This document shows, piece by piece, positions 34,573 through 47,337 of a stretch of 64,000 bases of DNA. A program made the translations under genes and the position numbers. The stretch is from Nilaparvata lugens (Eukaryota; Arthropoda; Insecta; Hemiptera; Delphacidae), in NCBI RefSeq assembly GCF_014356525.2, contig NC_052508.1, positions 50,013,858 through 50,077,857 of the forward strand, in the 5' to 3' direction. The notes under the pieces were generated by a model that ran no database searches, was not told the DNA's origin, and worked only from the letters and a program-made list of their open reading frames with translations. Numbering within the stretch: position 1 is the first letter of the stretch; every line of letters begins with the position of its first letter.

Positions 34573-35467
34573 CTGCAAAGAATGAGGTATTAAGACAATT
34601 TCAATCAGAATACAAGAAGACATGGACGTGACTTCAAATCACACATAATGCATAAATTTTATAGATAACATCGGTGATTCAGATTATAATTAGCTTGAGC
34701 TTGGACTTTAACCTGAACTTTTCCAATAAATATTGGAAAAGGGTTAGAAATAAGCAAGATATTTCATCTGTTCAAATGCCAATAAGTAGACTAAATTATT
34801 AGAAAAAATCAAATAAATCAACTACCTGAATATTTCTGCAACTGCGAACATTGATAACTGGGAGGAATAAAATCCTATCAACAACCCTTGCCTATAAGTG
34901 AAATTAGTTATTAAACGAAATTCCAAATTTATTTATGCAATCAACTATCTGAAGACTTCTGCATCTGCTAGCGGTAGTATTGGAAATATTCTCCCTGTTG
35001 CAAACGCAGATGTCTTTAGGTAGAGTAGGTAGCAAATTAATCTAAAATTTAGTTACAATTGGAAGAGCTGTGGATCTGGGTCAGTAGTGTCTTTCTGGAG
35101 GTATAACTAACTACCTCTATATAGCTACTCCGGGGACGCACGACAATGTCAAACGCCCCCTGCATGGTTGGGTTATGACAAGTGTAAGCCCAGGGTTGCT
35201 AATGACAGTCCCACAAGACTTTCTCACACAGTCCTTAAACTTGATTCCTTGTGTTGTCTTCAGGCAGTACCACACAAGGAGGACTTGCTAAGCTGATATC
35301 TGGGCGTAAATGTATTCTGCCGTTCTTTATGAATAAATGGCTATAACTCAGATATCATTAATGTCACGTATAAATGAGAATTATGAATGCACCTTCAAAC
35401 TATAAATACATTTATAGAGAATTGTTGAATTTAATTTTCAATAAGGAATGAGAGAATTGAGGTTGAC
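34573..35467. other. NHE intron
   Basis: Two loosely similar segments (34835-34900 and 34945-35010) share TTCTGCAxCTGCxxxC; otherwise nothing. Confidence 0.4.
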
Positions 35468-35611
35468 CTTGTTGAGTCGCTTGCTCCTCTTGTGATGGTG
35501 TTTGCGCTGATCTCCGACCAGCCGACGTATGTTCATGTGCATGCGGTAGTTGACTTGCGACGACAGATCGCGGTCATCCACGGTGTGACGGCTGTAGCTC
35601 AGCCGACGGTG
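35468..35611 (-). CDS. NHE exon: basic tail segment with RRLS motif
   Basis: A 144-nt phase 0-0 exon. It encodes HRRLSYSRHTVDDRDLSSQV, then NYRMHMNIRRLVGDQRKHHH and KRSKRLNK. RRLS fits the consensus for protein kinase A phosphorylation; NHE3-class exchangers are known to be inhibited through PKA sites in the tail, but whether this site is used is inference. The Lys/Arg/His-rich end could bind acidic lipids or calmodulin-type partners. The acceptor is TACTTGTAG. The donor GTCAAC is poor, but I see no better one nearby. Confidence 0.87.
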
Positions 35612-37816
35612 CTACAAGTACAACAACTAATTAGTAATTATTTACATTGTACATAGATTCCATCAAAAAAAGATTGGAATGAATTTAAATTTCTTGCACC
35701 TATTATTTTGCAATGATATTTCATGGCGCGTATGACTCTGCGCGCAATAATAATAACTTATTGCTCCGAGGAATAATTTATTGCACACAAATAAATTCAA
35801 GTGTACAGTTCTAAAACTCTAGCAATTTGTGTTATTAGTAGCTCTGGTAACCTACAGTTATATTATAAATAATATAGTTAGCAACTGTATGGTAGCCTAG
35901 GTAAGTAATTGTAGGTTAAATTGTCTGAATTAACTTGGTCACGTTTCAAGGTGGCTAGGTTCTCCTGCTTCCTAACGGTGACTCTGAGGAAGTGTAATAT
36001 CGTTGATGAAAGATTACTAAGCTGAAAGATTATTATCCATCTTAGGAAGTTTCATATATGAATTGATAAATAATAATTATAAAACGTTAATTCATGTGTT
36101 GACTCGAGTTGCATGTTGCCTCTAAGCATAATAACTGTGACTCTGAGGTTTTCAATCAAACAGATGCTTTCAAATATTTAGGTGTGATATAATGGATGAA
36201 AATGTATTGAAATTTGATGAGAAGCTCATGCGGCCTCAAAGCATGATTAACAAAATTTATTATGCTATCTAAAAGAAGTATTAAATACAAATCAATGAAT
36301 TAATAATAATGTAGTTCATGTCTCTATATAAAAACTATTATAGTTCATGACTTGACATCTCTCTACGAAACAACAGAACTTGTTTTACGTTTTTTCCTGA
36401 GGATGATGTCCAGAAGAGCTCTAGGCTTGTGCGTGGGAGACTGACCCTACCTTCGAGTTGGAAGACTAAATTTTTGTAAATTGTTCAAAGCATGTCTGGA
36501 TGAATATATAATTACCACAAGTAATGATAGTGCTCTATTTATAAAGAAAATAAATAAAAATAAATCTGCATTAATATAATAAATATTGATGAATTGGAAA
36601 GTCGTATTCAGCCGTGCATTTGCTAAGCCTATCAGTTATCAGATAATAATTCAGCTTTTAGAATAAAATTTAATATGAATAGTATTTAGACGATTCGGAA
36701 TGTATATAACAACCACCAACTGCCCAACATTCGCTTATTCTGTTACAAAGCGCAACGTGCAATAACTATTAATTAACAGTATTTTAATATTTCATTTAAA
36801 TAGAAAATTCATTAGAGCCCGTTGCCAGTATCATGCTAATATCATAATGAAGTGATAATTCTAATAGCATATAGCAAAATAAAGTTCATGATCGATTATT
36901 CGATTAAAACACCTTCCTACAAATCAAAATGTATCGTTCAAAATTCTGCCGATTATTCGACAGTGAATATCAACAAGAAGAATTTGCTGGAATGACATTT
37001 CTTAATTCTCCAACAGTAAAGATTTGTATTGTCAACATTCAATAAAATATTTTTCTAGAATAACATGTTGGTTTTACTAATTTATTGCTTATGCTTAAGT
37101 TCGTGGGATATTACCTATGCGTTCAAAATAATTTTCTCTATGAGACTTATTCAGTGAATTTTTAAATGAAAATTTTGATAATTTGAAGATATTATGTTCA
37201 ATAATTATTTTCAATTCCGTCCATGACAGACTTATTCTGTGACTTTTGTAAATGTAAAGAAAACTGGAGATGTCATATCAATACCAAAATCTAGAATAGC
37301 ATAAATACGTTATTGGAGTCAAAAATGACAAAACGCAATAAAGTTTAATTATTGACAACTTCTAATACTTGATTTGAGAAATTACTACAGCCGCAAATTT
37401 ATTGTAATTTAAGCAGCAATAAATTTATCCTACAGATATAGCAAAGTTACTATTTTCAAAAATGCCTGGCTGCATCAATACCACTTAGAAAGTGTACCTC
37501 ACTATTAAAACAATTGATAATTGTTAATTTTCTTACTCTGTTGATGTAGCCAACTATTCTCAATTGCTGAAAATTATCACCTATTATCAAAATTGATGAT
37601 TCTTAAAAGGTAATCAGTAATCTAATCCTATTTGGAATTTTCATAACAGACACAACTTATTATTGTGTATTTCAATCAATCAGCAATAATCAGTATTGTA
37701 AAAATCGTAATCTACTAATTTATAATTTTCAAGAAATTCAATTCCAATTTCACCAATTTCAGGTTCATCACATGCATCCAGATTGATATTTTTGTAAAAC
37801 AAAAGTTTTAAAAGTC
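35612..37816. other. NHE intron, AT-rich
   Basis: No exon, repeat end or transposon frame recognised. Confidence 0.5.
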
Positions 37817-38018
37817 CATTAAGCTGGGTTCACACCAAAGTTATTAACAAAATGTTAATAACTTGACTTAATACTTATAGATTATATAAGATTGAACGGA
37901 ACTTGACAAACACATAATGTTCATCATGTGTATGATAAGTTGTGCTCAATCTAATAGAATCTATAAGGATTAAGTTATCAACATTTTGTTAATAACTTTG
38001 GTGTAAATGCGGCTTTAA
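37817..38018. repeat. Foldback element family F1, copy 2
   Basis: Arms begin AAGCTGGGTTCACACCAAAG and end CTTTGGTGTAAATGCGGCTT. The centre around TGTGTATGATAAGTTGTGCT parallels copy 1. It lies about 200 bases downstream of an NHE exon end. Confidence 0.8.
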
Positions 38019-38222
38019 CCTCCTCAAAGTAGTAATATAAATAATGCAGCATAAGATGAATTAAATCAAGTACCAATACAAGTAGTAGACTATCTAGCCT
38101 ACAGCTGAAAATGAAGTAAATAGCACCAATACAAGTAACTTAGTAATATAGCGAGAAAATGAAGAAGATGTTAGTAAAAGTCAGGCAATGCTCTCACAAT
38201 CCTGTATTTAGCTCACCCCTAC

Positions 38223-38355
38223 CCTTCTGCACGGCTGGCAAAGTTCTTCAGCCAGCAAATGGTGGATCCTCGCGTCGGTCAGATCTTTCTTCGAAGGATT
38301 GTACTCGAGCTCTTGCATGTCGATGTTCCACGTGCTTGAGTCTAGCTGTGAGAAA
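38223..38355 (-). CDS. NHE exon: cytoplasmic tail, ELEYNPSKKDL block
   Basis: A 133-nt exon after CGTTGCAG. It encodes FSQLDSSTWNIDMQELEYNP, then SKKDLTDARIHHLLAEELCQ and PCRR. The upstream junction gives NLNG-S-FSQLDS. I end it at GTAGGG in phase 0, which joins CRR to HRRLSYS. A second candidate donor six bases downstream (GTGAGC) would insert Val-Gly and keep the frame, so the exact 3' end is uncertain by two codons. It belongs to the regulatory tail; no catalytic role is expected. Confidence 0.88.
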
Positions 38356-38850
38356 CTGCAACGTAAAATGATCAGAGAAATATTAATTGATTGCCGGGAA
38401 ATTATTGTATGTTTCTAAAGTAAGTAAATCTAATAGTTTAGCACTAGACACGTGAAATAGTTTTCTAGAATTAGAACTTTCATCCATGAACACAATAGAA
38501 TGAAGTACTGTAATCTGATTATGATCTAAAGAGGGTTACCAGTGTGAGTTTCAACTGAATCGGAAGAACAGCTGGTCATTGAAACTTGGAATATGACATG
38601 ATTCAAATCTACCAGCCATTAGGAGACGTATTTATGAAACATTCCAAGATTAAATAATCACTTCTGACTTGGACTTTTAAATCAAGCAATAACAGCTACC
38701 TACTAAGAAGCCTACTATTCTATTGTTAAGTCGTAAAGTTGTAAATTCTAGGTAGCAAATTCCTTTTCACCTATGTTGAGATCTTGAAACCAGTTCACAA
38801 ATAAGGCATTCGATTCGGTTGAAAACTGGAAAACCGTTGATTACAATTAA
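38356..38850. other. NHE intron
   Basis: Nothing recognised. Confidence 0.45.
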
Positions 38851-39032
38851 AGCCAGTTACACATTGATTTTTGGACGTACTTTTTTGCCGTCCTTAAAAA
38901 TTCTACACATGATAATATCATATTATGTTTCTCAAGTTATGTTCATAGGAATTATATATCATAGGAATTATCTCATAGGAATTATAAGGACGGCAAAAAA
39001 TCGTACGACCCTAAATTGATGTGTGTAATAAA
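38851..39032. repeat. Foldback element, TTTTTTGCCGTCCTTA arms
   Basis: Arms of about 50 bases pair AGTTACACATTGATTTTTGG with its mirror near ATTGATGTGTGTAATAAAACT, including TTTTTTGCCGTCCTTA / TAAGGACGGCAAAAAA. The loop has a triplicated CATAGGAATTAT. Confidence 0.75.
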
Positions 39033-41492
39033 ACTAGTCTTACGGTAGCCTTAATATTTTCATAACAGCTTGAAATACTAGCCTATATATCTATATATTC
39101 TCAAGAAATAAACTTCTCTGGAGAACTCTTTATTGTTTCGTAAGAAAATGATCACATAATCTAAGTATTCTCTATGTATATGTCAAGAGGATGCGGTAGC
39201 AGTCGGCCATTATTGAATCATGTTCCATAAGATCAATGCAACCATTTTGAACATATTGCGCCCTCATTTATGGACAGAGATTATTCACGTATATGGCACT
39301 GAAAAGAGAATTCAATTCTTCAGGGCTGATTCATTTTAACTTTTCCAATTTAGAAATTGAAACAATAATTGAAGCAATAATAAACTACCTTCTTCAAGTT
39401 ATTATTATTTTTAAAAGAAATATTTAAAATTTGAAAAATCAATTGCTCTGCTACATTAAATATATCATCTAATAATGTTTTTCAAGAAGATTTTATGTAA
39501 AGAAACTGTAGACGTGATGAGTTTGAATAATAAATAATGCATAATTCGATTATATTTAGTATATACAATGTGAATAATGAATAATGTATAATTTGAATGT
39601 GTATAATGTATGTATTGATGTTATGTGACTACTACTAAGCACTCTCTAGTCTCCAGTTAAAACTGAGATGTTCATGCAAAAACACAAATATAAACTTATT
39701 CTACATATTCATAAAACTGAAAGCCCACGAAGAGAATCTATATTGATACTTAATCTTTACTACAGAAAGTGCAAGCTCCTATAAAAGCTTAAGCTCATTC
39801 AAATAATTTATCACAGTTGAAATATTGAAAAAAATTGTTTGTTTAGTCTTTTATACTATATTATTCTGCTGTCTATTCTATAACGTTAAATATTTTTGAA
39901 AATTCATTACATAACGTTTAATTAATTTAGCGTTGCATATTATTCGAATCCTATCGATTGATAAACAATAACTATACTAAAAACGTTTTCGTCTATTATG
40001 AGAAAATTGGAACTGTAATTTATTACGAAAAATGATAAATAGCTTATGGAGTAAAAATATTCAAGTACTATAATCGCTGTATGAATGTAGCCGATCAAGA
40101 CAGTTAGAACCAGAGAGCAACGTAACATTATGAATAAACAATCATTCACTGGGCATCACATGGTAAGAATAGACAAGGCAACATTATTTTATTGTTAGTC
40201 AAAAAATATACAAGGTGAGGCAGAGAGGACGAACTTTTTTGAGATAGGTAGTATTTTCATACGGATAGAACAAATTGGAATACTATGTCATCTTATTATG
40301 GTCGTCTTATATGATGCCATTTTTTTAGTAAAGAGGATATTCTGTATTTCCAATGTTGATATCCATGTTCCTGCCATTTTGTCAGGCATGAAGCTGTGGT
40401 CTGGGTATTTTAATGAAAGCAATCAAGCAAAGCAAAGCATAGTTCTGTTTTTCGTAGCTCTGAGTGTTCCCGGTTCAGAAAAATAAATTTATTGGCACCT
40501 TTCTTCACTAGACCTGTCGATCAGCGACAACTTTTAGTGGAGTAGCCCTTTTTACCTATTTCTGATCGCAAAACGCGTAGAATAGACGAACTGAATGAAT
40601 TAATTTGCCTAGAAATCGTTCAAATTGACAAGGCCATCTTCCGAGAGCGTTTCTGAAAGTATGCTCATATGTCACATTAAGAGCCGTCATTAATGCTTTG
40701 CATTAGTGATTTGCTAAGAGCCGTCACATATTGATGTTGCTTTCAAACACTAGTTTTGTGAAATGGTAGCTTAACATGCTCATTACAAAACCAAAAGTTC
40801 AATAGTTTTCATTCACTAACTTTGTAAAATGGCATCATGTCATGCTTATTATTATGAGAATTTTGTAATAATGTTTTTTCATTCACAGATAAAGAATTAT
40901 TCATATTGATCTATTGAAAAACACGCGCCCTCTCTGAGACTCACCCGGTATAAGAGAATTGAGACTGTTCTCGGAAACTGCATGAAAAGAGAAACATTTA
41001 CAAATTAGTTTGGTGTTAGTATAACACAGGGAAAAAGTTAATTTGGAAGTGAGTCATACATGCAGCACATGGCTTTGTTGGTTGCAGATTTAAATCGATA
41101 GTGAACAAAAAAGGTTGAAATGGAGAAAGATACATGGAATTTGAACACCAATTCTACTTTAGCTCACAGTTTTCAATTCTCAATCGTCAATTATCAGCAC
41201 TGATCAAGATTATGTTTTCTAAAAAAAATTTGGATATAGATCTATCTATAACTGTTCGTCTCATTTCTGATAGGGTATATGATAAGTTTTCCATTGAATA
41301 TTGGAATATACAGAAAAGGCGAATAATAAATTATGTAAAACATTTCAACTTTTTGTCTTGTCTGTGGTATTGGATAAGCCCTTGAAAAATGTCATAATTT
41401 TCCATTGGATAGCTTGATTTTATATCTTACCAGTGTTCAAACTCATGTACCATACTATGGAAACAAACAATAGTACGGTATGTAAAATCAAA
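39033..41492. other. NHE intron, mostly AT-rich
   Basis: 40205-40700 starts AGGTGAGGCAGAGAGGACGA and may be a decayed DNA transposon, but I see no protein motif or inverted end. The rest is unremarkable. Confidence 0.35.
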
Positions 41493-41642
41493 AAGTGCGT
41501 AGATTTACGCGCCACGAACACTTTTCACTTTTCATCAGCTTATTATACCTGTATCCTACTTTTTCTATACAAATACAGATAAAATCAGCTAATTAAAAGT
41601 GAAATTCGCGTGTTCGTGGCGTGTAAGTCTGAACGCATCTTA
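41493..41642. repeat. Foldback MITE related to 14498-14656
   Basis: AAGTGCGTAGATTTACGCGC and CCACGAACAC at the left pair with GTGTTCGTGGCGTGTAAGTC and GAACGCATCTT at the right. The centre TTTTTCTATACAAATACAGAT is shared with the 14.5 kb element. Confidence 0.7.
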
Positions 41643-41935
41643 AAATCAAAGCAACACTAATTTTCTAATATTCAAGTCCGTAATAAGTACTGACCAATGC
41701 TATAGTGTTTGTAGCATGAAGAATGTGGAGACTATCACAATGATTTCGCATTCGAAGACATTTTCGTGGCAGAGACGAGACAGTGAAGAAGTGTGACAAA
41801 GACAGAAAGCAGAGACGAGTGGCGGTGCAAGAAGGAGAGAAGAAGTTGTAGAAACTAAAAATTAAAATAAAACTAAGGAAAACAAAAAAGAACGCTTCAT
41901 ACCTACGGGGGAATACCAGAGAGGAATTGTTGTAC

Positions 41936-42148
41936 CTTCCGTTCAAGTTGCCCGCCGTGTAGTTTCTAAAGATGGCGGACATTGATTCGGTGTTGCTGAT
42001 GTTGCCGATTGTGGAGGCGTTGCGACGCATGAAGTCCATGGCGTCCTTCATGGCCAGTTTCGAATAGGTCTCGAGGATCTTGGGCTCAGCGCCCTGGTGG
42101 TCGCGCAATAGGTACGGCCGGATGAACCGGTTATCGAATCGTTTGAAC
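41936..42148 (-). CDS. NHE exon: proximal cytoplasmic tail
   Basis: A 213-nt exon between TTTGTCGGCAG and GTACAA. It encodes FKRFDNRFIRPYLLRDHQGA, then EPKILETYSKLAMKDAMDFM, RRNASTIGNISNTESMSAIF and RNYTAGNLNG. This is the start of the soluble regulatory domain, directly after the CHP-binding helix. The block FIRPYLLRDHQGAEPKI is what I recall from insect Nhe2 proteins. It starts with one base and ends with two, and the next exon supplies T to make a Ser codon. Confidence 0.93.
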
Positions 42149-42217
42149 CTGCCGACAAAACCACACACTTTATGTCAATCTACCTTATTATTCGAGAGAA
42201 AACAAATCTAAAAACCG

Positions 42218-44587
42218 TTAAGGGGCGTTTGAATTGGCCGAGTTTACTTGACTTCAAGTTTTGTATAAAATCAATGTATTTTGCAAAGTTGAAGTCAAGT
42301 TTACAAGAACAGAAACTTGAATCCACTATACCAATGTAAACCCTTCTTCAAGTTTTGTAGATGTTGAACATGTTTGACTATTGGATTCAACTTGAATCTT
42401 GAAGGTACAGTCCAACCTTAAAATGCGGAAATTAAATGAAAACAGTTGTCAGTCAATGTAGAATGTATGAAAACAACTGAATAAAAAAGTATGATGCAAA
42501 AACAACTATGTAGCCTATGAAGAAACAAACTTCAACTTCAAGTTTTCAAAATCGCCCATTTAACTCAAACGTTAAAGAAACTTGAATCCAAGTAGGCCTA
42601 TACTGGACCAATGTAAGGAATGATGTGATTCACGTTATAAAGTCATTACCTGATTTAAATTGGCTTGGTATCCTTGTATATATTTTTGGACAAATCAGAT
42701 AGTTCTGCTTTTTCAACTTCACACCGTTGCCAAATTGTTTGTTGGCTATGAATTACAAGAACAGAAACTTGAATCCACTAGACCAATGTAAACCCTTCTT
42801 CAGGTTTTGTAGATTCGAATTTATTGACTTTTTGACTACCAAACAATTTATAAATCTCAATACGGAAAATTATAATTAAATCATGGAAGAATATTTTTTC
42901 TTGGCGAATGAAATATAATAGATCATTGTTAATTATAAAAATCAAAATTATAATTAAATCATGAAATAATATTTTTTCTTGATATAAAGGGATAACCTGA
43001 ATCACAGCCAACGCAACTTTTATGAAGGCGTTGGAAAAAGTTTTAAATTTTCACAAGATGACAAGATGGTGAAAATGACACCATGGGTTTTGAAACATGT
43101 TTGTAACTTTCTGATAAATTATTGATATTTTTAGACAATATTCTAGTGTTTCGTTATGGTTAAATATCACTATATCTCACCAAAAAAGTATCTGAAGGAA
43201 AAAATAGCTTGGCAACTAAGTTATGCCGTCCTATTATTTCCACTGGCTTGACAAAGTAACAGTGTCTTTTAAGGCTGTGCAAAGGCTAAAAATAAACTTT
43301 CTACTAGTGATATTTTTCATAGTTTTTCGATTTGTATATCATCAAGCTATCAAAATGAAAAAGTTTTCTCAGGAAAACAGGATGAGACTAGTGTCAGAAC
43401 AGTATTTTGAAAAACCAAATCAACATCCGTTCAAGCGCTCAACGCTCCATCCGCATCAACTCAAAAATAGTATCACCTATGGATTGGATGAAAACCTCAA
43501 ATTGTACAGTAAAAATTAAAATTCACGCTTGAAAATGTAGCGGTTTCCCTTCAGGGAGCCACTATCATTTATTTTTTTATTGAATATTGTATAAACACCT
43601 TTAAAAAATTTGAATTCTTGCTCTGTTATTTTAGCACTCCCGGTAGACTTTTTGTTTTATTGAATATTGTATAAAAACCTCTTAAACAATTTTCTCATTC
43701 CCCTAAAAAATGTATGATAAAGACTGAACTTATTTTCATGTTTTGCAAGTTATACCTTGTGACTGCATAAAGATTTTTTCTCGAAATAGTCAAGAATTTA
43801 TGCAAAAACCACAGATAAATCTTATTAAACCATGAAGGGTTCATACACAACTAATTTTGTCTCATTGGTTTTGGCTCGCCCGGTCTAGTAGCGGTTCTAC
43901 CCCTCAGCCACCCTCTTGACTTCAATCTGCCACTGGTTGCACACTACAATCATTTCCAATCTATGGTGGATTTAATATATGGATTTATTTAATCTATGTG
44001 GATTTATCTACTCTTGACTCAATCCCGGATCCGCCACTGGATTTAACAGTACAATAATTACCTATCTTTTTCTGGACATTTTACTCAACGAATTTCCTTC
44101 TGCTATTCAGATCTTCGGTCGACATTTGTAGAAGCAGAAGTCGTTAGTTCTATTATAATAGCTACAGTACTTACGTACTGTATAGTACAGTACCTGTTCG
44201 TTTTTACCGTATAATTATATGATAATAGAAAGCTTTATTAAAAACAGCCATAACTTCCTTGTTTTCGGATATTTTCAAAAACGGGACTTACGCTTTAAAG
44301 AATTTGGGGTCGCTGAATCCAAATCCGAAATCAGAAATCTTCTATCTATATTTTTAAGGAAGTTAGACTTTGAGAAAAAGTGATGAGTCATATACTTTGA
44401 GCAAACGTCGGCATAGTTGTTAGATCTTGCCTCTGCTTGCCTCGAGGGGAAAAGACGTGACAAAACGAGGTTCCTGGATAGGAGTCACCATGTGAAAGAC
44501 ACGATTTGACTCAATGTACTTCGACAAAAAAACGTGAACACTGTTCAGTGTTCAAGTTGCACGTCTCCTATCGTGTGAAGGAGGCCT
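42218..44587. repeat. Nested tandem duplication, unit 1 (2.37 kb)
   Basis: Begins TTAAGGGGCGTTTGAATTGG; the same sequence starts again at 44588. It contains a short hairpin (ACTTGACTTCAAGTTTTG / CAAAGTTGAAGTCAAGT), the frame with MKKFSQENRMRLVSEQYFEK (43223-43519), and a segment (44155-44587) absent from unit 2. Unit 2 also lacks about 43 bases found here near 42470. All of it is intronic to NHE. Confidence 0.85.
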
Positions 44588-46475
44588 ATTTAAGGGGCGT
44601 TTGAATTGGCCGAGTTTACTTGACTTCAAGTTTTGTATAAAATCAATGTATTTTGCAAACTTGAAGTCAAGTTTACAAGAACCGAAACTTGAATCCACTA
44701 TACCAATGTAAACCCTTCTTCAAGTTTTGTAGATGTTGAACATGTTTGACTATTGGATTCAACTTGAATCTTGAAGGTACAGTCCAACCTTAAAATGCGG
44801 AAATTAAATGAAAACAGTTGTCAGTCAATGTAGGATGAAGAAACAAACTTCAACTTCAAGTTTTCAAAATCGCCCATTCAACTCAAACGTTAAAGAAACT
44901 TGAATCCAAGTAGGCCTATACTGGACCAATGTAAGGAATGATGTGATTCACGTTATAAAGTCATTACCTGATTTAAATTGGCTTGGTATCCTTGTATATA
45001 TTTTTGGACAAAGCAGATAGTTCTGCTTTTTCAACTTCACACCGTTGCCAAATTGTTTGTTGGCTATGAATTACAAGAACAGAAACTTGAATCCACTAGA
45101 CCAATGTAAACCCTTCTTCAGGTTTTGTAGATTCGAATTTATTGACTTTTTGACTACCAAACAATTTATAAATCTCAATACGGAAAATTATAATTAAATC
45201 ATGGAAGAATATTTTTTCTTGGCGAATGAAATATAATAGATCATTGTTAATTATAAAAATCAAAATTATAATTAAATCATGAAATAATATTTTTTCTTGA
45301 TATAAAGGGATAACCTGAATCACAGCCAACGCAACTTTTATGAAGGCGTTGGAAAAAGTTTTAAATTTTCACAAGATGACAAGATGGTGAAAATGACACC
45401 ATGGGTTTTGAAACATGTTTGTAACTTTCTGATAAATTATTGATATTTTTAGACAATATTCTAGTGTTTCGTTATGGTTAAATATCACTATATCTCACCA
45501 AAAAAGTATCTGAAGGAAAAAATAGCTTGGAAACTAAGTTATGCCGTCCTATTATTTCCACTGGCTTGACAAAGTAACAGTGTCTTTTAAGGCTGTGCAA
45601 AGGCTAAAAATAAACTTTCTACTAGTGATATTTTTCATAGTTTTTCGATTTGTATATCATCAAGCTATCAAAATGAAAAAATTTCTCAGGAAAACAGGAT
45701 GAGACTAGTATCAGGACAGTATTTTGAAAAACCAAATCAACATCCGTTCAAGCGCTCAACGCTCCATCCGCATCAACTCAAAAATAGTATCACCTATGGA
45801 TTGAATGAAAACCTCAAATTGTACAGTAAAAATTAAAATTCACGCTTGAAAATGTAGCGGTTTCTCTTCAGGGAGCCACTATCATTTAATTTTTTATTGA
45901 ATATTGTATAAACAACTTTAAAAAATTTGAATTCTTGCTCTGTTATTTTAGCGCTCCCGGTAGACTTTTTGTTTTATTGAATATTGTATGAAACCCTCTA
46001 AACAATTTTCTCATTCCCCTAAAAAATGTATGATAAAAACTCTTTAACTGAACTTATTTTCATGTTTTGCAAGTTATACCTTGTGACTGCATAAAGATTT
46101 TTTCTCGGAATAGTCAAGAATTTATGCAAAAACCACAGATAAATCTTATTATACCATGAAGGGTTCATACACAACTAATTTTGTCTCACTGGTTTTGGCT
46201 CGCCCGGTTTAGTAGCGGTTCTACCCCTCAGCCACCCTCTTGACTTCAATCTGCCACTGGTTGCACACTACAATCATTTCCAATCTATGGTGGATTTAAT
46301 CTATGGATTTATTTAATCCATGTGGATTTATCTACTCTTGACTCAATCCCGGATCCGCCACTGGATTTAACAGTACAATAATTATCTATCTTTTTCTGGA
46401 CATTTTACTCAACGAATTTCTTTCTGCTATTTAGATCTTCGGTCGACATTTGTAGAAGCAGAAGTCGTTAGTTCT
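44588..46475. repeat. Nested tandem duplication, unit 2
   Basis: Near-identical to 42218-44155. One base lost at about 45678 shifts the MKKFSQENR frame. Beyond 46475 it continues into the sequence flanking NHE exon C, as the 57 kb copy does, so unit 2 is in the ancestral position relative to exon C. Confidence 0.85.
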
Positions 46476-46591
46476 ATTTATATAGCTTTCATTGTATATT
46501 CAAATTAATTATTATAATTATCCTATTTCTTGAATGATGGTTAACATGAGAAATGCGAGTGAATATGATCATGTAGACAATGATACATTTT

Positions 46592-46812
46592 CCTGTCTCT
46601 AAAGTGGTGGTTGCCGTGATAGTTATCTTTCTCTCAAATGAAGTTTAACATGAGAAATACGACTGAACATGATTAAGTTTAGAATGATACACTTACCGTC
46701 TCTCAAATGGTGGTTGCCGTGATAATTACCTATCTAACAAATTATGGTTAACATGGGAACTAGGAATGAATATGATGATGTTACCTGTCTCTCAAATGGT
46801 GGTTTCCGTGAT
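46592..46812 (-). repeat. Three tandem copies of the exon C 3' end, left
   Basis: The 28-base segment CACGGCAACCACCATTTGAG + AGAC occurs at 46784-46812 (the true exon end), at 46696-46723 followed by GTAAGT, and at 46592-46620 in degenerate form. Spacing is about 90-105 bases. Confidence 0.8.
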
Positions 46813-46945
46813 GGCCGAGGATGTCCTCGATGCCAGCCATGGTGTGGTCGATCATCCTCTCGTGGATACGCTCGTTCATGGTCGGCTTCCGCTTCTGTGC
46901 GCGCTTTACGTTCAGGATTTTCACCAGCGGCTTGATCGTGATACC
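46785..46945 (-). CDS. NHE cassette exon C, left copy (CHP-binding helix)
   Basis: Second copy of the 161-nt exon, with the same base sequence as 57997-58157. Its last two bases (AG) are completed to an Arg codon by the first G of the downstream exon at 42148. This gives HHLRD followed by RFKRFDNRF, as expected for the family. This is the copy adjacent to the tail exons, so at least this exon should be constitutive unless the left cassette is skipped as a whole. Confidence 0.92.
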
Positions 46946-47022
46946 CTGCGAACATACATCATTACAGATGAAAAATTCACTTGATAATTGAAGGAAAAAC
47001 ATTATAAGAATAGGGTCATTCA

Positions 47023-47288
47023 ATTATGGTTATGCTCACATTGAATTCGTATATGTGCAAATGCAAGCTTGATAATGGACGACCAAGCGTGCAGATAAGA
47101 AACAAAATCTAGAAAGAGCAATAGGAATACTGACACTGATTACTTGCACTTGTTGGTTGCGTTCACTATGAGCAGCTACATGCAAGTCACAACGTGTTTC
47201 AATGGCACTTCTTTGTTTTTGATTTCAGCTCATGCATGATCTGACTTGCACTTACACACATACGCATTCGATGTGTTCACACCCTAAT
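47023..47288. repeat. MITE-like element, left duplicated copy
   Basis: Ends ATTATGGTTATGCTCACATT and GATGTGTTCACACCCTAAT are imperfect inverted repeats; subterminal GTGCAAATGCAAGC pairs with ACTTGCACTTACAC. It lies just upstream of exon C. Confidence 0.65.
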
Positions 47289-47337
47289 GAAAACAAGAGA
47301 GAAACCCCATATGTTATTGTTGAAGAGAATAGTACCT

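Noticed and set aside
35100..35300. Possible small structured RNA near GGGGACGCACGACAATGTCA
   Set aside because: No tRNA-like arms, box C/D or H/ACA motifs, or promoter boxes could be recognised.
42778..45329. Identical 77-codon minus-strand ORFs at 42778-43011 and 45096-45329
   Set aside because: Identity follows from the tandem duplication; the peptide is Ile/Leu-rich, low in complexity, and contains an internal repeat of FHDLIII.
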